This document shows, piece after piece, positions 1 through 10,335 of a stretch of DNA of 64,000 nucleotides; position 1 is the stretch's first letter, and every line of letters starts with the position of its first letter. Both the position numbers and the translations under genes were made by a program. The notes beneath the pieces were generated by a model. That model was not told where the DNA came from, searched no databases, and saw only the letters and a list, made by a program, of their open reading frames with translations. The stretch is taken from positions 30,503,589 through 30,567,588 of the forward strand of contig NW_027460291.1 of the NCBI RefSeq assembly GCF_050947875.1, given 5' to 3'. The stretch comes from Dermacentor variabilis (taxonomy: Eukaryota > Arthropoda > Arachnida > Ixodida > Ixodidae).

Positions 1-39
1 CCGAAACACTGAAAACTTCCCCTGCTATCAATATTTGTC

Positions 40-890
40 AATGAGAAACCAGGAAAGACTACGAGAATGATCTCCCCTTTCTCATTTCCGAATGTCTAAC
101 TCATCATATTGGGCCAGGCTATAAGGCATCGAAATGGGCAAGTGGTGAGCTCCTCTAAGAACTTGATGACAAAAAGTAATATTAAGATCTACGTAAGCTA
201 ATGTCTTTCTGGGACATGCCAGTCTTAGTGCTAAAGATTTGATGGAGCTGGCCGAAAGTGAAGTTCTGTGAGAGTGTAAAAATCAAAACTTTACCAGGGT
301 AAAACGTCTAAAACATGAGGCGCAATAGGAAAGATATTTACACTAAGCACCTAATCATTACATTCGATTCCACTGTGCTGCCAGAAGTCATCGAGGCTGG
401 TTACGTTAAAATGCGAGTAAGGCCGCACATCCCTAACCCCCTGCATGGCTTCAAATGCCAAAGATTAGGCTCACAGAACTACCGAGGCTCACTCACCTGT
501 GCTATATGCAGTGTACACAAACATCCAGCTGATTCCTGCAAAAACGCTCTACTCTGTCTAAACTGCATAGGAAGCACGCCGCATGCTCGTGGTCCTGCCG
601 ATACTGAAAGAGAAAGAACGAAATCGTGGCAATTAAGGTAAAAGAGAACCTACCGTTAAAGGAAGCAGGGAAACGGATGCGCTGCCTGCCAAAGAACAGC
701 TTTACCGAAGTGGCGCGTCAGCGGGCGACGTCACAATGGCTTCCGCCGGCTGTCCGCCTCACCCACAGTGAGTTGCCGGCAACGTCTTGCAAGGCCTTTC
801 TGACTTCATCGCTAGTCATAGAAAGAGCCTCTGCATCCTGTTTATTTCGAATGAAGGCAGTGTGGCTCCACTGGGAACCGTACAGGTCAC
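40..890 (+). pseudogene. I-like LINE ORF1 (gag-like, zinc-knuckle) fragment, copy A
   Basis: Degraded nucleic-acid-binding ORF1 protein of a non-LTR retrotransposon. Pieces in three frames line up with a second copy at 32356-33631: an N-terminal block (SPFL...GPGYKASKWASG) near 75-150, the central block ending in IPNPL.CFKCQR (315-500), cysteine-rich residues CAICSVHKHPADSC (about 497-545) and LCLNC (555-570), then IKVKENLPLKEA and LPKNSF.EVARQ (626-720). The frame shifts near 620-626, and a stretch near 150-310 is scrambled. ORF1 of I and Jockey-clade LINEs coats the element RNA. The 5' start lies at or before the window edge. Homology is lost around 890, where RTE sequence on the other strand begins. 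The match to copy B is direct; the clade is inferred. Confidence 0.7.
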
Positions 891-1398
891 TATAGATTTA
901 TTCCGCTGTTTTGACTATAGCATTGATATTGACGATGATAGTTACCTCCTTTCTCTTTCAATGCATACAGATTCGCCTGTCCTATGCCGAGTTTTTTTCT
1001 CACTGATTTCATGTTGCGTCCATATTTTACAGCTTCCTAAATCTTTCTCACGTTTTAGTTTCAAATATCTATTACTTTTTCCTGGTTGATCAGTTTGGAT
1101 AGTTCGCAATTTCTATCTGATCTCTTTCGTTGTATATTTCATTCTTTGTCATTTCTGTATTCGGTCCTTTGCTACTTGGGAGAGCTTACTTATGGGTTGC
1201 CTTGGTGCCATACCTCCCACTTCAATTGCTGCATCCAAAACTACCATAGTTACGGTTTAATTGAATACCTCTATGTCATCTTCATCTCTGTATTCTAAAG
1301 CTGCATATTTGATTGCAAGCACCACTCTGAATTGGTCTGCTTTTACCCTAACTGCTTCTATGTTGGCCTGTTTCTTCTTGACTAATGATACACTTTCT
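890..1398 (-). mobile_element. RTE/BovB-like LINE, distal part of element split by Gypsy insertion
   Basis: Linker between endonuclease and reverse transcriptase of an RTE-type LINE. On the minus strand the frame entering from 1398 reads KKKQANIEAVRVKADQF, then KYAALEYRDEDDIEVFN, TMVVLDAAIEVGG and SKLSQVAKDRIQK, the acidic/basic connector typical of arthropod RTE polyproteins. The upstream half of the same element lies at 5852-6610. The frame continues exactly across the intervening Gypsy element when one copy of the 6 bp target duplication is removed. Coding similarity fades toward 890, so the reverse transcriptase is missing here. Stops near 1260 show decay. Confidence 0.75.
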
Positions 1399-1523
1399 GT
1401 ATCGCACGCAATGCACACGGTCATGACTACAAGAAGAATGCCTTATAGATAAGAAGAGAACGTATCTATAGGCGCGCTGCTCTCTTAGTTCCCACAGTGT
1501 TGCTGTCTTGGTTGGCCGTTGCA
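1399..1523 (-). repeat. 3' LTR of Gypsy element (minus orientation)
   Basis: About 125 bp, roughly 85% like the LTR at 5727-5851 by eye. Shared blocks include aatgcaca.ggtc, ctacaagaagaatgc and ttgctgtcttggttgg. On the minus strand it begins TGCAACGGCC. A purine-rich tract (AAAGAAAGGAGGA on the minus strand, 1536-1524) lies immediately upstream, as expected for a plus-strand primer. The difference between the two LTRs implies an old insertion. Confidence 0.85.
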
Positions 1524-1953
1524 TCCTCCTTTCTTTGAAAAATGAAAACACGAAAAACACAAAAAGTACTCAACATCGAAGAGTAGCAGTCGACACTCCT
1601 AGGCTGTTTCAGTCTGCTGGAATCCGTGGGTGTAGGTCCGGCAATCCGGTGGTCATCGCGGTCTGGTAAATCGCCTCAGTGAATCTGGGATGTTGGGCGG
1701 GCCTGGTGTGCCGGCTGGTGGTCGATCCGGTATAGCCTGCGGAGGTTCTGGCCGCTGCTGCTAGAGTGCGCTCAAAGATGAATCGGGGATGTCGTCACAG
1801 TCGTCCGCCTGGTAATGGATGGCTCAATGAAACGCTTCTGGTGTTTTGCGAAGGTGCTGTGTATTTCGACAGAAAACCCGGCGATCCTCTGTCAGAACGG
1901 TGTACGCCCTTGGGGCCACGAGATCTTGGACTTGCGCCTTGATTTCCCATCTA

Positions 1954-2711
1954 TCATTTCCGAGGATGCGGACGACGTCTCCCTTCTGTAGTAGAGCTAG
2001 TGGTCTTGCTGCGGTCCTTGCTTAAACCCGTTTTAGAACGGGACCTGACGATGACGCTGAAAAATCTGGAAGTAGCGTTCTGAGACTTCGTCCCATTAGC
2101 GGTTCTGAGGGTGATCGGCCATCCTCGAGAGGACACACCCTGTAGTTAAGAAGGCCCAAATAGTAGTCCTCTTTCTTGCTCTCAGTCTTGCCCAGAAGCC
2201 GCTTGACCACTTGTACGCCCTTCTCGGCGAGTCCATTGGACCTGAGAAAACGGGGACTTGAAATCATATAAACAAAGTCATAAGAAGCCGCAAAATATTT
2301 AAACTCTATTGGCGTAAACTGCGGGCCGCCATCACTGCAAACTTCTAGTGGTAATCCATGCCTTGCAAACATCTGACGAAGTTTATGAATGAAAGTCGTT
2401 CCAGAGGTCTCCTTCAGGTGCTCGACTTCTGGAAAATTAGATTAGGCGTCATAGACAACCAAAAAATGCTTTCCGGCGTGTTGAAAAAGATCTGTACCAA
2501 CTGTGACCCATGGCATGTCTGGAACAGTGCTCTGGCACAGGGGCTCGTCAGGCTGTCGATAAGCAAACTTCTTGCAAGCGTCACACCTGTCGATGAAATG
2601 GGCAATATCTGTTGACATTCCTCGCCAATACATGAACATGCCGGCCGTCGCTTTGCATTTTCCTAAACTGAGATGCCCTTGCTGCACTCGTCGCTGCATC
2701 TCTGTTCGCAC
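1954..2711 (-). pseudogene. Gypsy integrase
   Basis: DDE integrase that would insert element cDNA into the host genome. From the 2711 end: zinc-binding HHCC domain (GHLSLGKC ... CDACKKF), core start with VGTDLF and FLVVYDA, then after a short frameshift region the second block LEVCSDGGPQFT and the third with GLAEKGVQVVKRLL (2372-2022). The catalytic D, D and E are all visible across the pieces. The C-terminal part (2136-1954) is in another frame, so at least two frameshifts are present. It follows RNase H directly in the usual Ty3/Gypsy order. Confidence 0.85.
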
Positions 2712-2772
2712 GCTTGCAAGTACGACTACTTTTTTTTCCCTTGAGGAGTACTCCGTTGACTACAGAAATTTC

Positions 2773-3534
2773 TTATGCGAAGGGGTTTAGCTCACCTTCT
2801 ACAGGTATTGACGACAGCAGGCTGGAAATCACGCCTTGCGCCGTTGCATCACTGGCCGTTGCTGCCTGCAAGCGAGATGGGGTGACTGGTCCAACAACGG
2901 CAGCCAGCGCGCCCACGGCAAGAACTTCAACGTCTGTTGTGCCTTTTTCTTCTTGTTCCTGCGATGGGATTCGTGACAAGGCGTCGGCAACAACCAATTT
3001 GCTGCCTGGAGCATACTGCAACTCAAACTTGTACTTCAGCAGTCGAACAAATAGTCGATGCAGAGGAGGTGGCATGCCGCCTATTTCTTTCTTTGAAATA
3101 GCCAATAATGGATTGGTGGTCAGTTTCGATAATGACGCCTTCTAATAACGTAATCATACTTTTCACAGCCGAATGTTACGCCCAGGGCCTCTTTTGCTAC
3201 TTTGGCGCTCCTTCGCTAAGTTTTTGTGAGTGCTCGCGATGCGTAGCCTACCGGGCGCTAGTCTCGTGCATGTTGTTGGAGAAGCATTGCTCCGAGTGCA
3301 AATGATGACGCATCCATCGACAGTTTCGTAGAAAGCTCAGGATTAGAGATAGCCAGGATGGGTGCTTCCGTCAGCATCTATTTTAGCTGCACCCACTCAC
3401 GTTCGTGAACATGCGTCCACTCGAAAACTGTGTCCTTTCTAATCAGGCTGCGCAAAGCCTCACTGTGGGCTGACAACAGTGGCAAGCATTTCCCGAAATA
3501 GTTCACGGTACGAAGCAAGCGTTGAACGTCTTTG
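2773..3534 (-). pseudogene. Gypsy RNase H and linker to integrase
   Basis: RNase H of the pol polyprotein, which would degrade the RNA template. The segment 3105-2773 reads RLFVRLLKYKFELQYAPGS then VVADALSRIP, the highly conserved end of Gypsy RNase H and start of the linker. Upstream, 3350-3260 on the minus strand reads KLSMDASSFALGAMLLQQ, the first catalytic Asp block. Stops near 3240 and elsewhere break the frame. The Ruka SINE separates this region from the reverse transcriptase. Confidence 0.8.
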
Positions 3535-3795
3535 TTGTTCGTTACCCGCCGTGGTTGCTCAGTGGCTATGGTGTTGGGCTGCTGAGCACGAGCACGAGGT
3601 CGCGGGATGGAATCCCGGCCACGGCGGCCGCATTTCGATGGGGGCGAAATGCGAAAACACCCGTGTGCTTAGATTTAGGTGCACGTTAAAGAACCCCAGG
3701 TGGTCGAAATTTCCGGAGTCTTCCACTACGGCGTGCCTCAGAAAGTGGTTTTGGCACGTAAAACCCCGAATATTATTATTATATTCTTGTTCGTT
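3535..3795 (+). repeat. Ruka-type tRNA-derived SINE, copy 1, with 9 bp target duplication
   Basis: The head resembles a tRNA (ttgctcagtggctatggtgt, then a B box around gggatggaatcccggc). It continues into the body shared with three other copies in this window (gcacgttaaagaacccca, ggcgtgcctcagaaagtggt, ggcacgtaaaacccc). The tail is an ATT/TAT run. The SINE itself spans 3544-3786, flanked by ttgttcgtt at 3535-3543 and 3787-3795. It sits antisense to, and inside, the Gypsy RNase H region. The family is recognised from tick literature; the pol III promoter role is inferred. Confidence 0.9.
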
Positions 3796-3939
3796 GGTGG
3801 AGGGTGGTTTAAAAGGCACTTTATCAGGTCCGGATTTGGCTTAATACGTTTGTAACTAATCTTATCACCTAAGAAGCTGATTTCAGTACGTTCAAAAATG
3901 CACTTTTCTGCATTCAAAGTTAGGCCCTCTGCCTGTGCC

Positions 3940-4501
3940 CCTTTTTAGCGCTTTGTACAGGCGTTGATCGTGTTACTTTCGCGTGGAACGCCAGACTAGC
4001 ACATCATCAATGTACGCACGTGTTCCTGGGAAGTCGTCGAATATCTGGCTCATTGTACGCTGGAAAACTTAGGGTGCAGATGCAATACCGAACAGAAGTC
4101 TGAGATACCGATATCGACCAAACGGCGAACTGAATGTGCAGATTTATGATGTTTTTTTTTTTTGTGTCGAGAGGAATTTGACGAAACCGACTGTTTGCAT
4201 CGAGTCTGCTGAAATACTTTGCATGCGCTTGATCACCTTCGATTTCCTCCCGGCATGACAACTGAAAGTGATCTCTCTTCACCGCCCTGTTCATTGCCCG
4301 CGGGTCCATGCATACTCTCAAGCCTAAGTTTTTCTTCCTCACGATAACCAAAAGACTTACCCAGTCTGACGGTTGTTCCACCTTCTTGAAGATGTTCGCA
4401 GCATTCATCCGCTCGAGTTCTTTCTTAAGTGGCTTCGTGAGGGCGTAACGCACGCGCCCTGTTGGCTGTACCTCAGGGACAGTGTCCTTCCGGAGCACCA
4501 T
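3940..4501 (-). pseudogene. Gypsy reverse transcriptase
   Basis: RNA-directed DNA polymerase of the Gypsy pol gene. From the 4501 end: PVPEV-like entry, TGRVRYALTKPLKKELERM, WVSLLVIVRKK and CMDPRAMNRAVKRDHF (fingers/palm), then YFSRLDANSRFRQIPLD, a changed version of the usual FS.LDA..GFWQIPLD block. The catalytic box is in another frame just downstream (minus strand about 4014-3985: YIDDVLVWRS). An eight- to ten-T run near 4150 marks one frame break. Motif order and spacing fit Ty3/Gypsy. Confidence 0.85.
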
Positions 4502-4504
4502 TTT

Positions 4505-4978
4505 CTACACGCGCCGCATCCTGCCAATTCCCGTGAATATCCCTAGGAATGCCTGCTTTAAGCTTCCGTATGCCTCCCTGCTGTCCACCGAGTTCACTCT
4601 GCTGACCAAACCAAGTTGCTCACTTGCCCCGAGGCCCAGGATGGCTTCCTTCTTCTTTACTATAAAGAGCTCAAGCAGCACACGCCGTTTGTCTAACTGT
4701 ACGGTGAGGCGAACTTTTCCACTGTGTCGTATTTCACCGCCCCCGTAATGGCGCTGGATGCTCCTCGCGGAGTACGGCTGCTGCTTTGTTCCCAGCCTTT
4801 TCAACTGCAAACGGGGCAACAACTTAGCCTGCACTCCCGTGTCGATCTTCAGTTGCACATCAGTTCCCTCAATGCTCGTTGTTACAATCCAGTCGCGACT
4901 TTCGGGGCCACGCGTGCTTTCCGTCGTCCTGGTCTCCAGAACGTCGAAATCACTGTCACTCTCCGCTCCTTCGAGCAC
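4505..4978 (-). pseudogene. Gypsy aspartic protease region
   Basis: 157-codon open stretch encoding the retropepsin that would cut the gag-pol polyprotein. It contains DWIVTTSIEGTDVQLKIDTGVQAKLLP, with the catalytic D-T-G and a third position normally Ala/Ser now Val. It also has the downstream LELFIVKKKEAILGLGASEQL block, the usual flap-to-ILG region of Gypsy proteases. It ends four bases before the reverse-transcriptase segment in the same order as intact elements. The DTGV change may reduce activity. Confidence 0.8.
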
Positions 4979-5002
4979 GTCATATACGCCGCCTGCGCGT
5001 CA

Positions 5003-5693
5003 TCAACGGCAGCAGGAGGCGAAGTGAGTAGGCTTCGTGCACACAGCACACTCCGTACGCCGGACACTTCCTTGACGCATATGAGAACTTGCAGTACGGG
5101 CATTTTTGTCCGTGTTAAGCTTGCCTTCGTAAAACAGGCTCAATCTTGTTTTCCTCCGTCCACGCCCTGTTTTGCGATTCGGCAAGTTACTCATCTTTGC
5201 AGCATTCAACTCCTCTGGCCAGGGTCACGTCTTTCTTTCGAAAAAAGTTTTTCTCGCAGGGAAGCGCTGAAAATGCCATAGACGATTTGATCCCGCAGCA
5301 CCGAATTTCGTAAATCCCTGAAGTTGCACATTTTTGCTTTTAGTTGCAGATCCCGAAAGAACTGCTCGATTGGCTCTCCGTGTGCCTGACGACGCTAGCG
5401 AAATACATATCGCTCATAAGTTTCATTAAACTTAGACAAGCAGTAGTTTTCACATGCTTTAAACAAAACGTCGTGTCCTTAGCTTCCTCCGGTGATAGGT
5501 TCAGAGTATTATACACGTCAATTGTTTCTTGACCCGCAGCGTGCAAAAAAATTGCAGCTTTCTGCTCCTCACTGGGTGGCTTCGTGGGCTCAGTTGCTAT
5601 CAGGTACAGCTCGATGCGTTGCTTGAATGTCTGCCAGGACGCCGCTGCGTTGTCGCCCACTTGCAGTGGCTCAGGCGGGCGTAGGTCGGTCAT
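5003..5693 (-). pseudogene. Gypsy gag with zinc-knuckle remnant
   Basis: Capsid/nucleocapsid gene of the element. From the ATG at 5693: MTDLRPPEPLQVGDNAAASWQ..., then KQRIELYLIATEP, AAIFLHAAGQETIDVYNTL and a helical capsid-like stretch, open to 5340. After a frameshift the segment 5209-5003 has LSLFYEGKLN and Cys/His pairs (C.VC...HFA..C) consistent with a decayed CCHC knuckle. The start lies 34 bp inside the LTR at 5727, matching a normal leader. Related gag proteins are common in arthropod Gypsy elements. Confidence 0.75.
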
Positions 5694-5726
5694 GGTCCCG
5701 TGAGCGAGCTACACTTCTGACACAAT

Positions 5727-5851
5727 CTATCGCGCGTAATGCACATGGTCGTGGCTACAAGAAGAATGCTTTATTGATAAGAAGGGAACGTATTTATAGC
5801 CGCACTGCTCTCTTCGTTCGCACAGGGTTGCTGTCTTGGTTGGCTGTCGCA
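5727..5851 (-). repeat. 5' LTR of Gypsy element (minus orientation)
   Basis: About 125 bp, begins TGCGACAGCC on the minus strand and matches 1399-1523. The sequence following it on the minus strand (GTGTCAGAAGTG) is where a primer-binding site would be expected. I cannot assign the primer tRNA by eye. In this orientation the LTR is the element promoter. Confidence 0.85.
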
Positions 5852-6610
5852 CTTTCTCTCATCATATTAAGGGAAATCCTAGACCTCACTGACCCATGAT
5901 CACTGGACATTACCCTACATAATAGCTCTACATCCTGCACTATGCTTGGATCAGCAGAGAGTATGAAATATATTTCATTTCTTGCTTCTCCATTAGAGTT
6001 TTTCCAGGTCCACTTCCTTTTGGTAGGCTTCCTGAAGAAGGACTTAATTATTCAGAGCTTATTCCTTTCCGCAAATTTTACCAACATCTCTTCTCTAGTG
6101 TTCCTAGACTGGAGCCGTAGTTGCCAATTGCTTCTTCACCAGTCTGCTTTATCGCCACTTTTGCATTCAAGTCGCCCATTACTACAGTATACTGAGTTTG
6201 CACTTTTCTTATCACCAATTCAATGTCTTCATAAAGCCGTTCTATTTCTGCATCTTCGTGACTGAAGGTTGGAGCGTAGGCTTGTACTACCTCTGTTCTA
6301 TACCTCCTATTAAGCCTTACTACGACAACTGCTACCCTCCTATTGATGCTGTAGAATTCATCAATGTTGCCCGCTGTGTCTTTATGGATCAGAAATCTTA
6401 CGCCGTATTGTGTTTTATCTGGAAGTGCTCTGTAGCAGAGGACGTGGTCGTTAGTCAGCACTGTCTAAGCCTCACCACTTCTAACCTCACTAACGCCAAT
6501 ACTATCCCACGCAATGCCTGGTAATCTTTCAAGGAGTTCAGCTAAGCTAGCTTCACTCGAGACGGTTGCCAGGTTCAGTTTCCAGTGGCGCCCTGTCCGG
6601 GTCCAGAGAT
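5852..6610 (-). pseudogene. RTE/BovB-like LINE endonuclease (upstream half of split element)
   Basis: Apurinic-type endonuclease of an RTE LINE, which nicks target DNA for target-primed reverse transcription. From the 6560 side: ELLERLPGIAWDSIGVSEVRSGEA (one stop), YGVRFLIHKDTAGNIDEFYSINRR, VVQAYAPTFSHEDAEIERLYEDI, then the catalytic GDLNAKV (6200-6180). It ends with VQDVELLCRVMSSDHGSVRSRISLN at 5935-5860. The conserved SDH is present, with R/K replaced by G after it. The next residues are at 1398 and below. The region near 6600-6680 may be its 5' untranslated sequence. Confidence 0.85.
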
Positions 6611-6619
6611 TCTTAACAC

Positions 6620-6918
6620 CCTCTGCCGGGTCTCTGGTGTGACCACCATGTTGGTCAAGGGCTCCAGAGCCACATGTAGAACTAAAAATACGGTGACTTT
6701 ATGGCTATGACCTGTTGTATTGCGATACTGAGTACAAGATCACGGATTTGGCTTCTAGCTCAACTTTGGCGACATTGCGGCTGCCTTGTAAGAAAAAAAA
6801 AAGGAAAAACGCTGGTGTAAGTAGCGGTGGGTGCATAAGAAGTACTAGGTTGTCTAATCTACTCCGGTGACCTCCACTACAATGCCTTCCGAAATTCGTG
6901 ATTATGACGGGGAACTCC

Positions 6919-6965
<47 letters not shown>

Positions 6966-8300
6966 GTGTGTGCGTGCGTGTGTGTCTGGGTGTGTGTGTG
7001 TGTCACTATAAATGATTAGTCGAAATGATCAATGTACACTAGTGACATTTGCTATATTGAAGACAATGTTTACCCGTTCAAAGATCCGTTGGAAGAATTA
7101 TTGTTCACAACACGAGTTTATAAAAGCGCTCAGTGAAATAGTGCCCTAATTTGCTCTTTAGGAGCGAAACGTATACGTTACAGTGTCTTTTTCACACCCT
7201 CCCCTTCATCTTCCTTACACATTAGATATGAGACACGCGAAGAAGTAGCCATGTTTTCTGATAGCCAGCTAGCCAAATGGCGCTCTTTGGACGTCACCAT
7301 AAGGCATTGATCTGCCTTTTCGCACCGACGCCATGCCTGAACCGAAGAGAAACGGTGGCAGGCTTTCGTGAGCAATGAATCAAGAACTCCGGCGGTAGGC
7401 ACCATTTAAGACATTATAGTGGTTAAAATGTTACCCCAAAGAAAGACCTCTATTCACGGTAACAGTTATTGCGAATGAATTCGTCGCAAGAGCAGCTGCC
7501 AGCCTATAGTGATGATTCACGCATTAGTGGCCAAAGCGACCGACCAATGACCAATATTTCTTGCCTTGATGGCCACTGATGTGCGAAGAACTATCATTGC
7601 CATCAATAAACACTGCCAATCCTGTGAAATCAGCCGTATTCTCCCAGTGATAGCTGTAGGCTTACGGCCTCAATGGAGACTTGTCCTTCGATGCTTACTT
7701 ATTTCGCTCGCTGTTTCCTCCACTAAGTCATTGACCACGGGAAATGATATCGTACAGAAAGAAGGCCGTATGAACTTGCAAAAGCTTGTTGCTTATAGTT
7801 TATTTGCTATTACGAGAGAGAAAATGAATTGAAAAAGTCATATAAAGAGAAAATGAACGACAAGTCATGTAATACTTCGTGAACTTGTCCGGTCGACTGT
7901 CAAAGTAATAGAGTGTGTGCTAAAGCAAGGGTGAGGCAATCTCATGTGGAAGAGATTTAGCTAGTGCGAAGAGATTGGAGAATTCGGACTATAGATCACT
8001 GGGGACGCCTTTGTCATGCAATGTGCATAAAATAGGCTTATCGTGATAATGTAAACTTTGATCATGAACATCACTCTCTATGACCATTTCCAGCCATATG
8101 AGAGCCCGAATACTGGTAGTTGAGAAAACACGTGAATTTTTCTGTCACGGATATTTTCTGCAAAACAAATATGATCTGTGTATTGTGTGGAATCATGAAT
8201 CAATTTCTCGCGTGCTACTGACAGCGAACAAAGGTATTCTCATTCGAATCGCTCGGAGTCATGTAATAGTCCATTCTGACCTGGACGTCATAACACTGCT
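6620..8300. other. Unassigned non-coding stretch
   Basis: Apart from the AT/GT microsatellite at 6923-7004, I recognise no gene, RNA or named repeat in these 1.7 kb. Open frames are short and show no family motifs. The first ~60 bases could still be 5' leader of the RTE element to the left. Confidence 0.5.
6923..7004. repeat. Compound (AT)n-(GT)n microsatellite
   Basis: About 38 bases of alternating TA followed by an imperfect TG tract broken by CG and CT steps, ending in a run of pure TG. Such tracts vary in length between individuals. Confidence 0.95.
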
Positions 8301-10335
8301 CTGTCAACTGTACCGCTCGCGGTTGGACCCCAGCTCACGTGAAATACGAGAGCTCTTCTAGGCCTAGATGTAGAAAAGGCCTTTGATCGCATCAAGCACA
8401 GGGCCATATTGGATATCCTCTCGGAGATGGGATTGGGTAAGCGATTGCACAATACAGTCAAAGCCTTTCTCGGTGGCCGTTCTGCTTGTCTCAGGTTAGG
8501 CGAACTCCAATCGACAACCCTGGAACTTGGGAATCGTGGGACACCACAAGGGTCTGTCCTATCTCCCATGTTATTTAATTTGGCAATGTCAAAAGTGGCT
8601 CGAGGTCTCGCGCAGATTGAGGGTATCCACTTTGCTATATATGCAGATGATGTAACAATCTGGAGTGCCGAAGGTAATATGGGACAAACAGAGATCAAAC
8701 TACAGGAAAGCATTTATGTGGTAGAAACAACACTTGAGGGTATGGGACTGAACTGCTCTGCTAAAAAATCAGAACTATTGGTATTACGGAGCAGTAAGCG
8801 TGGGCGCAGGCCGAACGGATATATCCCAGAGGAAGAACCCCGCATTGACATATGCGCCAAGAATGGAGAACCAATCAGGCAGGTGGAGACTATTAGAGTG
8901 TTAGGACTTCTCCTGCAAGCGAACGGATCTAATTGCAGGATGATAGAATACATCTCTAACAAGTCAGAAGAAGTCATTAGGCTTCTGCGTAGAGTTACCA
9001 GCAAGCATAAGGGGCTAGGAGAAGACAGTGCCATCAGATTGGTACATGCATTCGCCTTTTGCCACTTCTCGTACGTGGCTGGCATGCTACAATGGACACA
9101 GGCCGATAAGAACAAGCTAAACGCTTTAATCAGACGACTTATAAAGACTGCACTAGGACTTCCCATCAGCACGGCCAATGATAGCTTATTGCGCCTAGGG
9201 CTGCATAACACACTAGAGGAGATAGCTGAGGCTCAACAGGTGGCCCACCAGGAGAGACTAATAGGGACACGCCCTGGGAGGGCGCTACTTGAAGAAATTG
9301 GCGTAGAAATTAACAACCACACCAACGAAGGAGAATTATTAACACAATTGCAAGCGGGACTACGAGAAACAATAAAGACGACCCCGTTCCCTAGGAACAT
9401 GCACCCGACACATAACCTCGAGAGACGGAAGGCAAGGGCGAAGGCACTCCTTCAAGACATAGATCAACATAAGCAGCAGGCGGTGTTCGTTGACGCTGCC
9501 TGGGTTAAAAATAAGGATGCGTATACCTCCGTTGTCGTAGACACTCAAGGTAACATACAGGATGCCATCACCGTCTATACCAAGGACCCCACAGTAGCAG
9601 AACAAGTAGCAATCGCCTTAGCCATCCGGGCTAATCGGTGGACACATATTTACAGCGACTCTAGAACAGCCATACGCAACTTTACCAACGGATATGTGAC
9701 ACGGATAGCAACAAAATTATTAGAGAAGGTCAAGAGTGAGAGGATAGAAATCCGCTGGTTTCCTGCACATCTGGGGGTGGTGGACCGAGCTCGGAGAAAC
9801 CTCAATGAGGTGGCAAATGAAGCAGCACGAGGACTTTCTAGCCGTGCTCTTCAAGACCGAGCAACTTACACTTCACCCGGGGAACACAGGGATCGATTAT
9901 TAACATATAACGAAATCACGAAGCATTATTATTTAAGCAGAAGGGAATACCCATTGCCACACGGTAAGCTTTGCAGAGCCCAAGCGGTCACATTACGTTT
10001 GCTACAGACAAGAACATACCCAAGTCCATATTTTATTAACAGGATCTATCCAGAGAGGGAAATTCAAACCAACTGTAATAAGTGCAATGGCATCATTACT
10101 CTTGACCACATGCTTTGGCAGTGCCCCGCGGTCTTCACAGACCGTGACAAGGAACAAGATTGGTGGCGGCAAATGCTGCACAGTGAATCACTTTCTGACC
10201 AATTACGGGCAGTCCAGAAGGCCCGCGATGTGGCTGAAGGGCTCGGCCTGACAGTCCCAACGTGGGAGCGGCCCGCGTCAACGTATGGTTGACCTTCAGG
10301 ACCCAATAAAGTTCTCCATACCATACCATACTGAA
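8300..10335 (+). mobile_element. 5'-truncated I-like LINE with RT and RNase H
   Basis: Non-LTR retrotransposon copy that starts inside the reverse transcriptase and runs to its 3' end. The end follows the stop at 10292: CAATAAAG with a polyadenylation-like signal and a short (CCATA)n tail near 10314-10331. The order RT, RNase H, C-terminal Cys/His motif places it in the I/Loa/Jockey group; RNase H argues against CR1 or Jockey proper. Truncation at the 5' end is the usual result of incomplete target-primed reverse transcription. Confidence 0.9.
8409..10292 (+). CDS. Reverse transcriptase-RNase H polyprotein (C-terminal 627+ codons), I-like LINE
   Basis: Longest open frame in the window. The frame is open from 8343 (LGLDVEKAFDRIKH), so 8409 is not a natural start; the true N-terminus was lost by truncation. 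RT palm motifs: RGTPQGSVLSPMLFNLAM (about residues 43-60) and the catalytic IYADDVTIW (about 77-85). RNase H: FVDAAW (first Asp), TVAEQVAIAL (Glu), YSDSRTAI (second Asp), and a last block NEVANEAARG where the expected Asp is Asn. The C-terminus has CNKC...DHMLWQCP, a CCHC-like motif common in this LINE group. Absence of stops over 1.9 kb contrasts with every other element here and suggests a recent insertion. The Asp-to-Asn change would cripple RNase H. Confidence 0.9.
   Translation: MDILSEMGLGKRLHNTVKAFLGGRSACLRLGELQSTTLELGNRGTPQGSVLSPMLFNLAMSKVARGLAQIEGIHFAIYADDVTIWSAEGNMGQTEIKLQESIYVVETTLEGMGLNCSAKKSELLVLRSSKRGRRPNGYIPEEEPRIDICAKNGEPIRQVETIRVLGLLLQANGSNCRMIEYISNKSEEVIRLLRRVTSKHKGLGEDSAIRLVHAFAFCHFSYVAGMLQWTQADKNKLNALIRRLIKTALGLPISTANDSLLRLGLHNTLEEIAEAQQVAHQERLIGTRPGRALLEEIGVEINNHTNEGELLTQLQAGLRETIKTTPFPRNMHPTHNLERRKARAKALLQDIDQHKQQAVFVDAAWVKNKDAYTSVVVDTQGNIQDAITVYTKDPTVAEQVAIALAIRANRWTHIYSDSRTAIRNFTNGYVTRIATKLLEKVKSERIEIRWFPAHLGVVDRARRNLNEVANEAARGLSSRALQDRATYTSPGEHRDRLLTYNEITKHYYLSRREYPLPHGKLCRAQAVTLRLLQTRTYPSPYFINRIYPEREIQTNCNKCNGIITLDHMLWQCPAVFTDRDKEQDWWRQMLHSESLSDQLRAVQKARDVAEGLGLTVPTWERPASTYG

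Larger units (their letters stand above)
1399..5851 (-). mobile_element. Ty3/Gypsy LTR retrotransposon, complete but decayed, nested in an RTE
   Basis: The element runs right to left: LTR (5727-5851), gag (5693-5003), protease (4978-4505), reverse transcriptase (4501-about 3940), RNase H (about 3530-2773), integrase (2711-1954), polypurine tract beside the second LTR, LTR (1399-1523). Both ends of the insert abut the same six bases (ctttct on the + strand, 1393-1398 and 5852-5857), a target-site duplication. The host sequence is an RTE linker whose reading frame resumes across the insertion. Every gene carries stops or frameshifts, so the copy is dead. A Ruka SINE at 3544-3786 later entered the RNase H region. 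Length is about 4.45 kb including the SINE. Transcription would be from the minus strand. Confidence 0.9.

Noticed and set aside
3544..3610. tRNA gene-like heads of the four Ruka copies
   Set aside because: They lack a full cloverleaf and continue into the SINE body; they are SINE promoters, not tRNA genes.
8288..8713. 141-codon minus frame
   Set aside because: Shadow of the reverse-transcriptase frame on the other strand.
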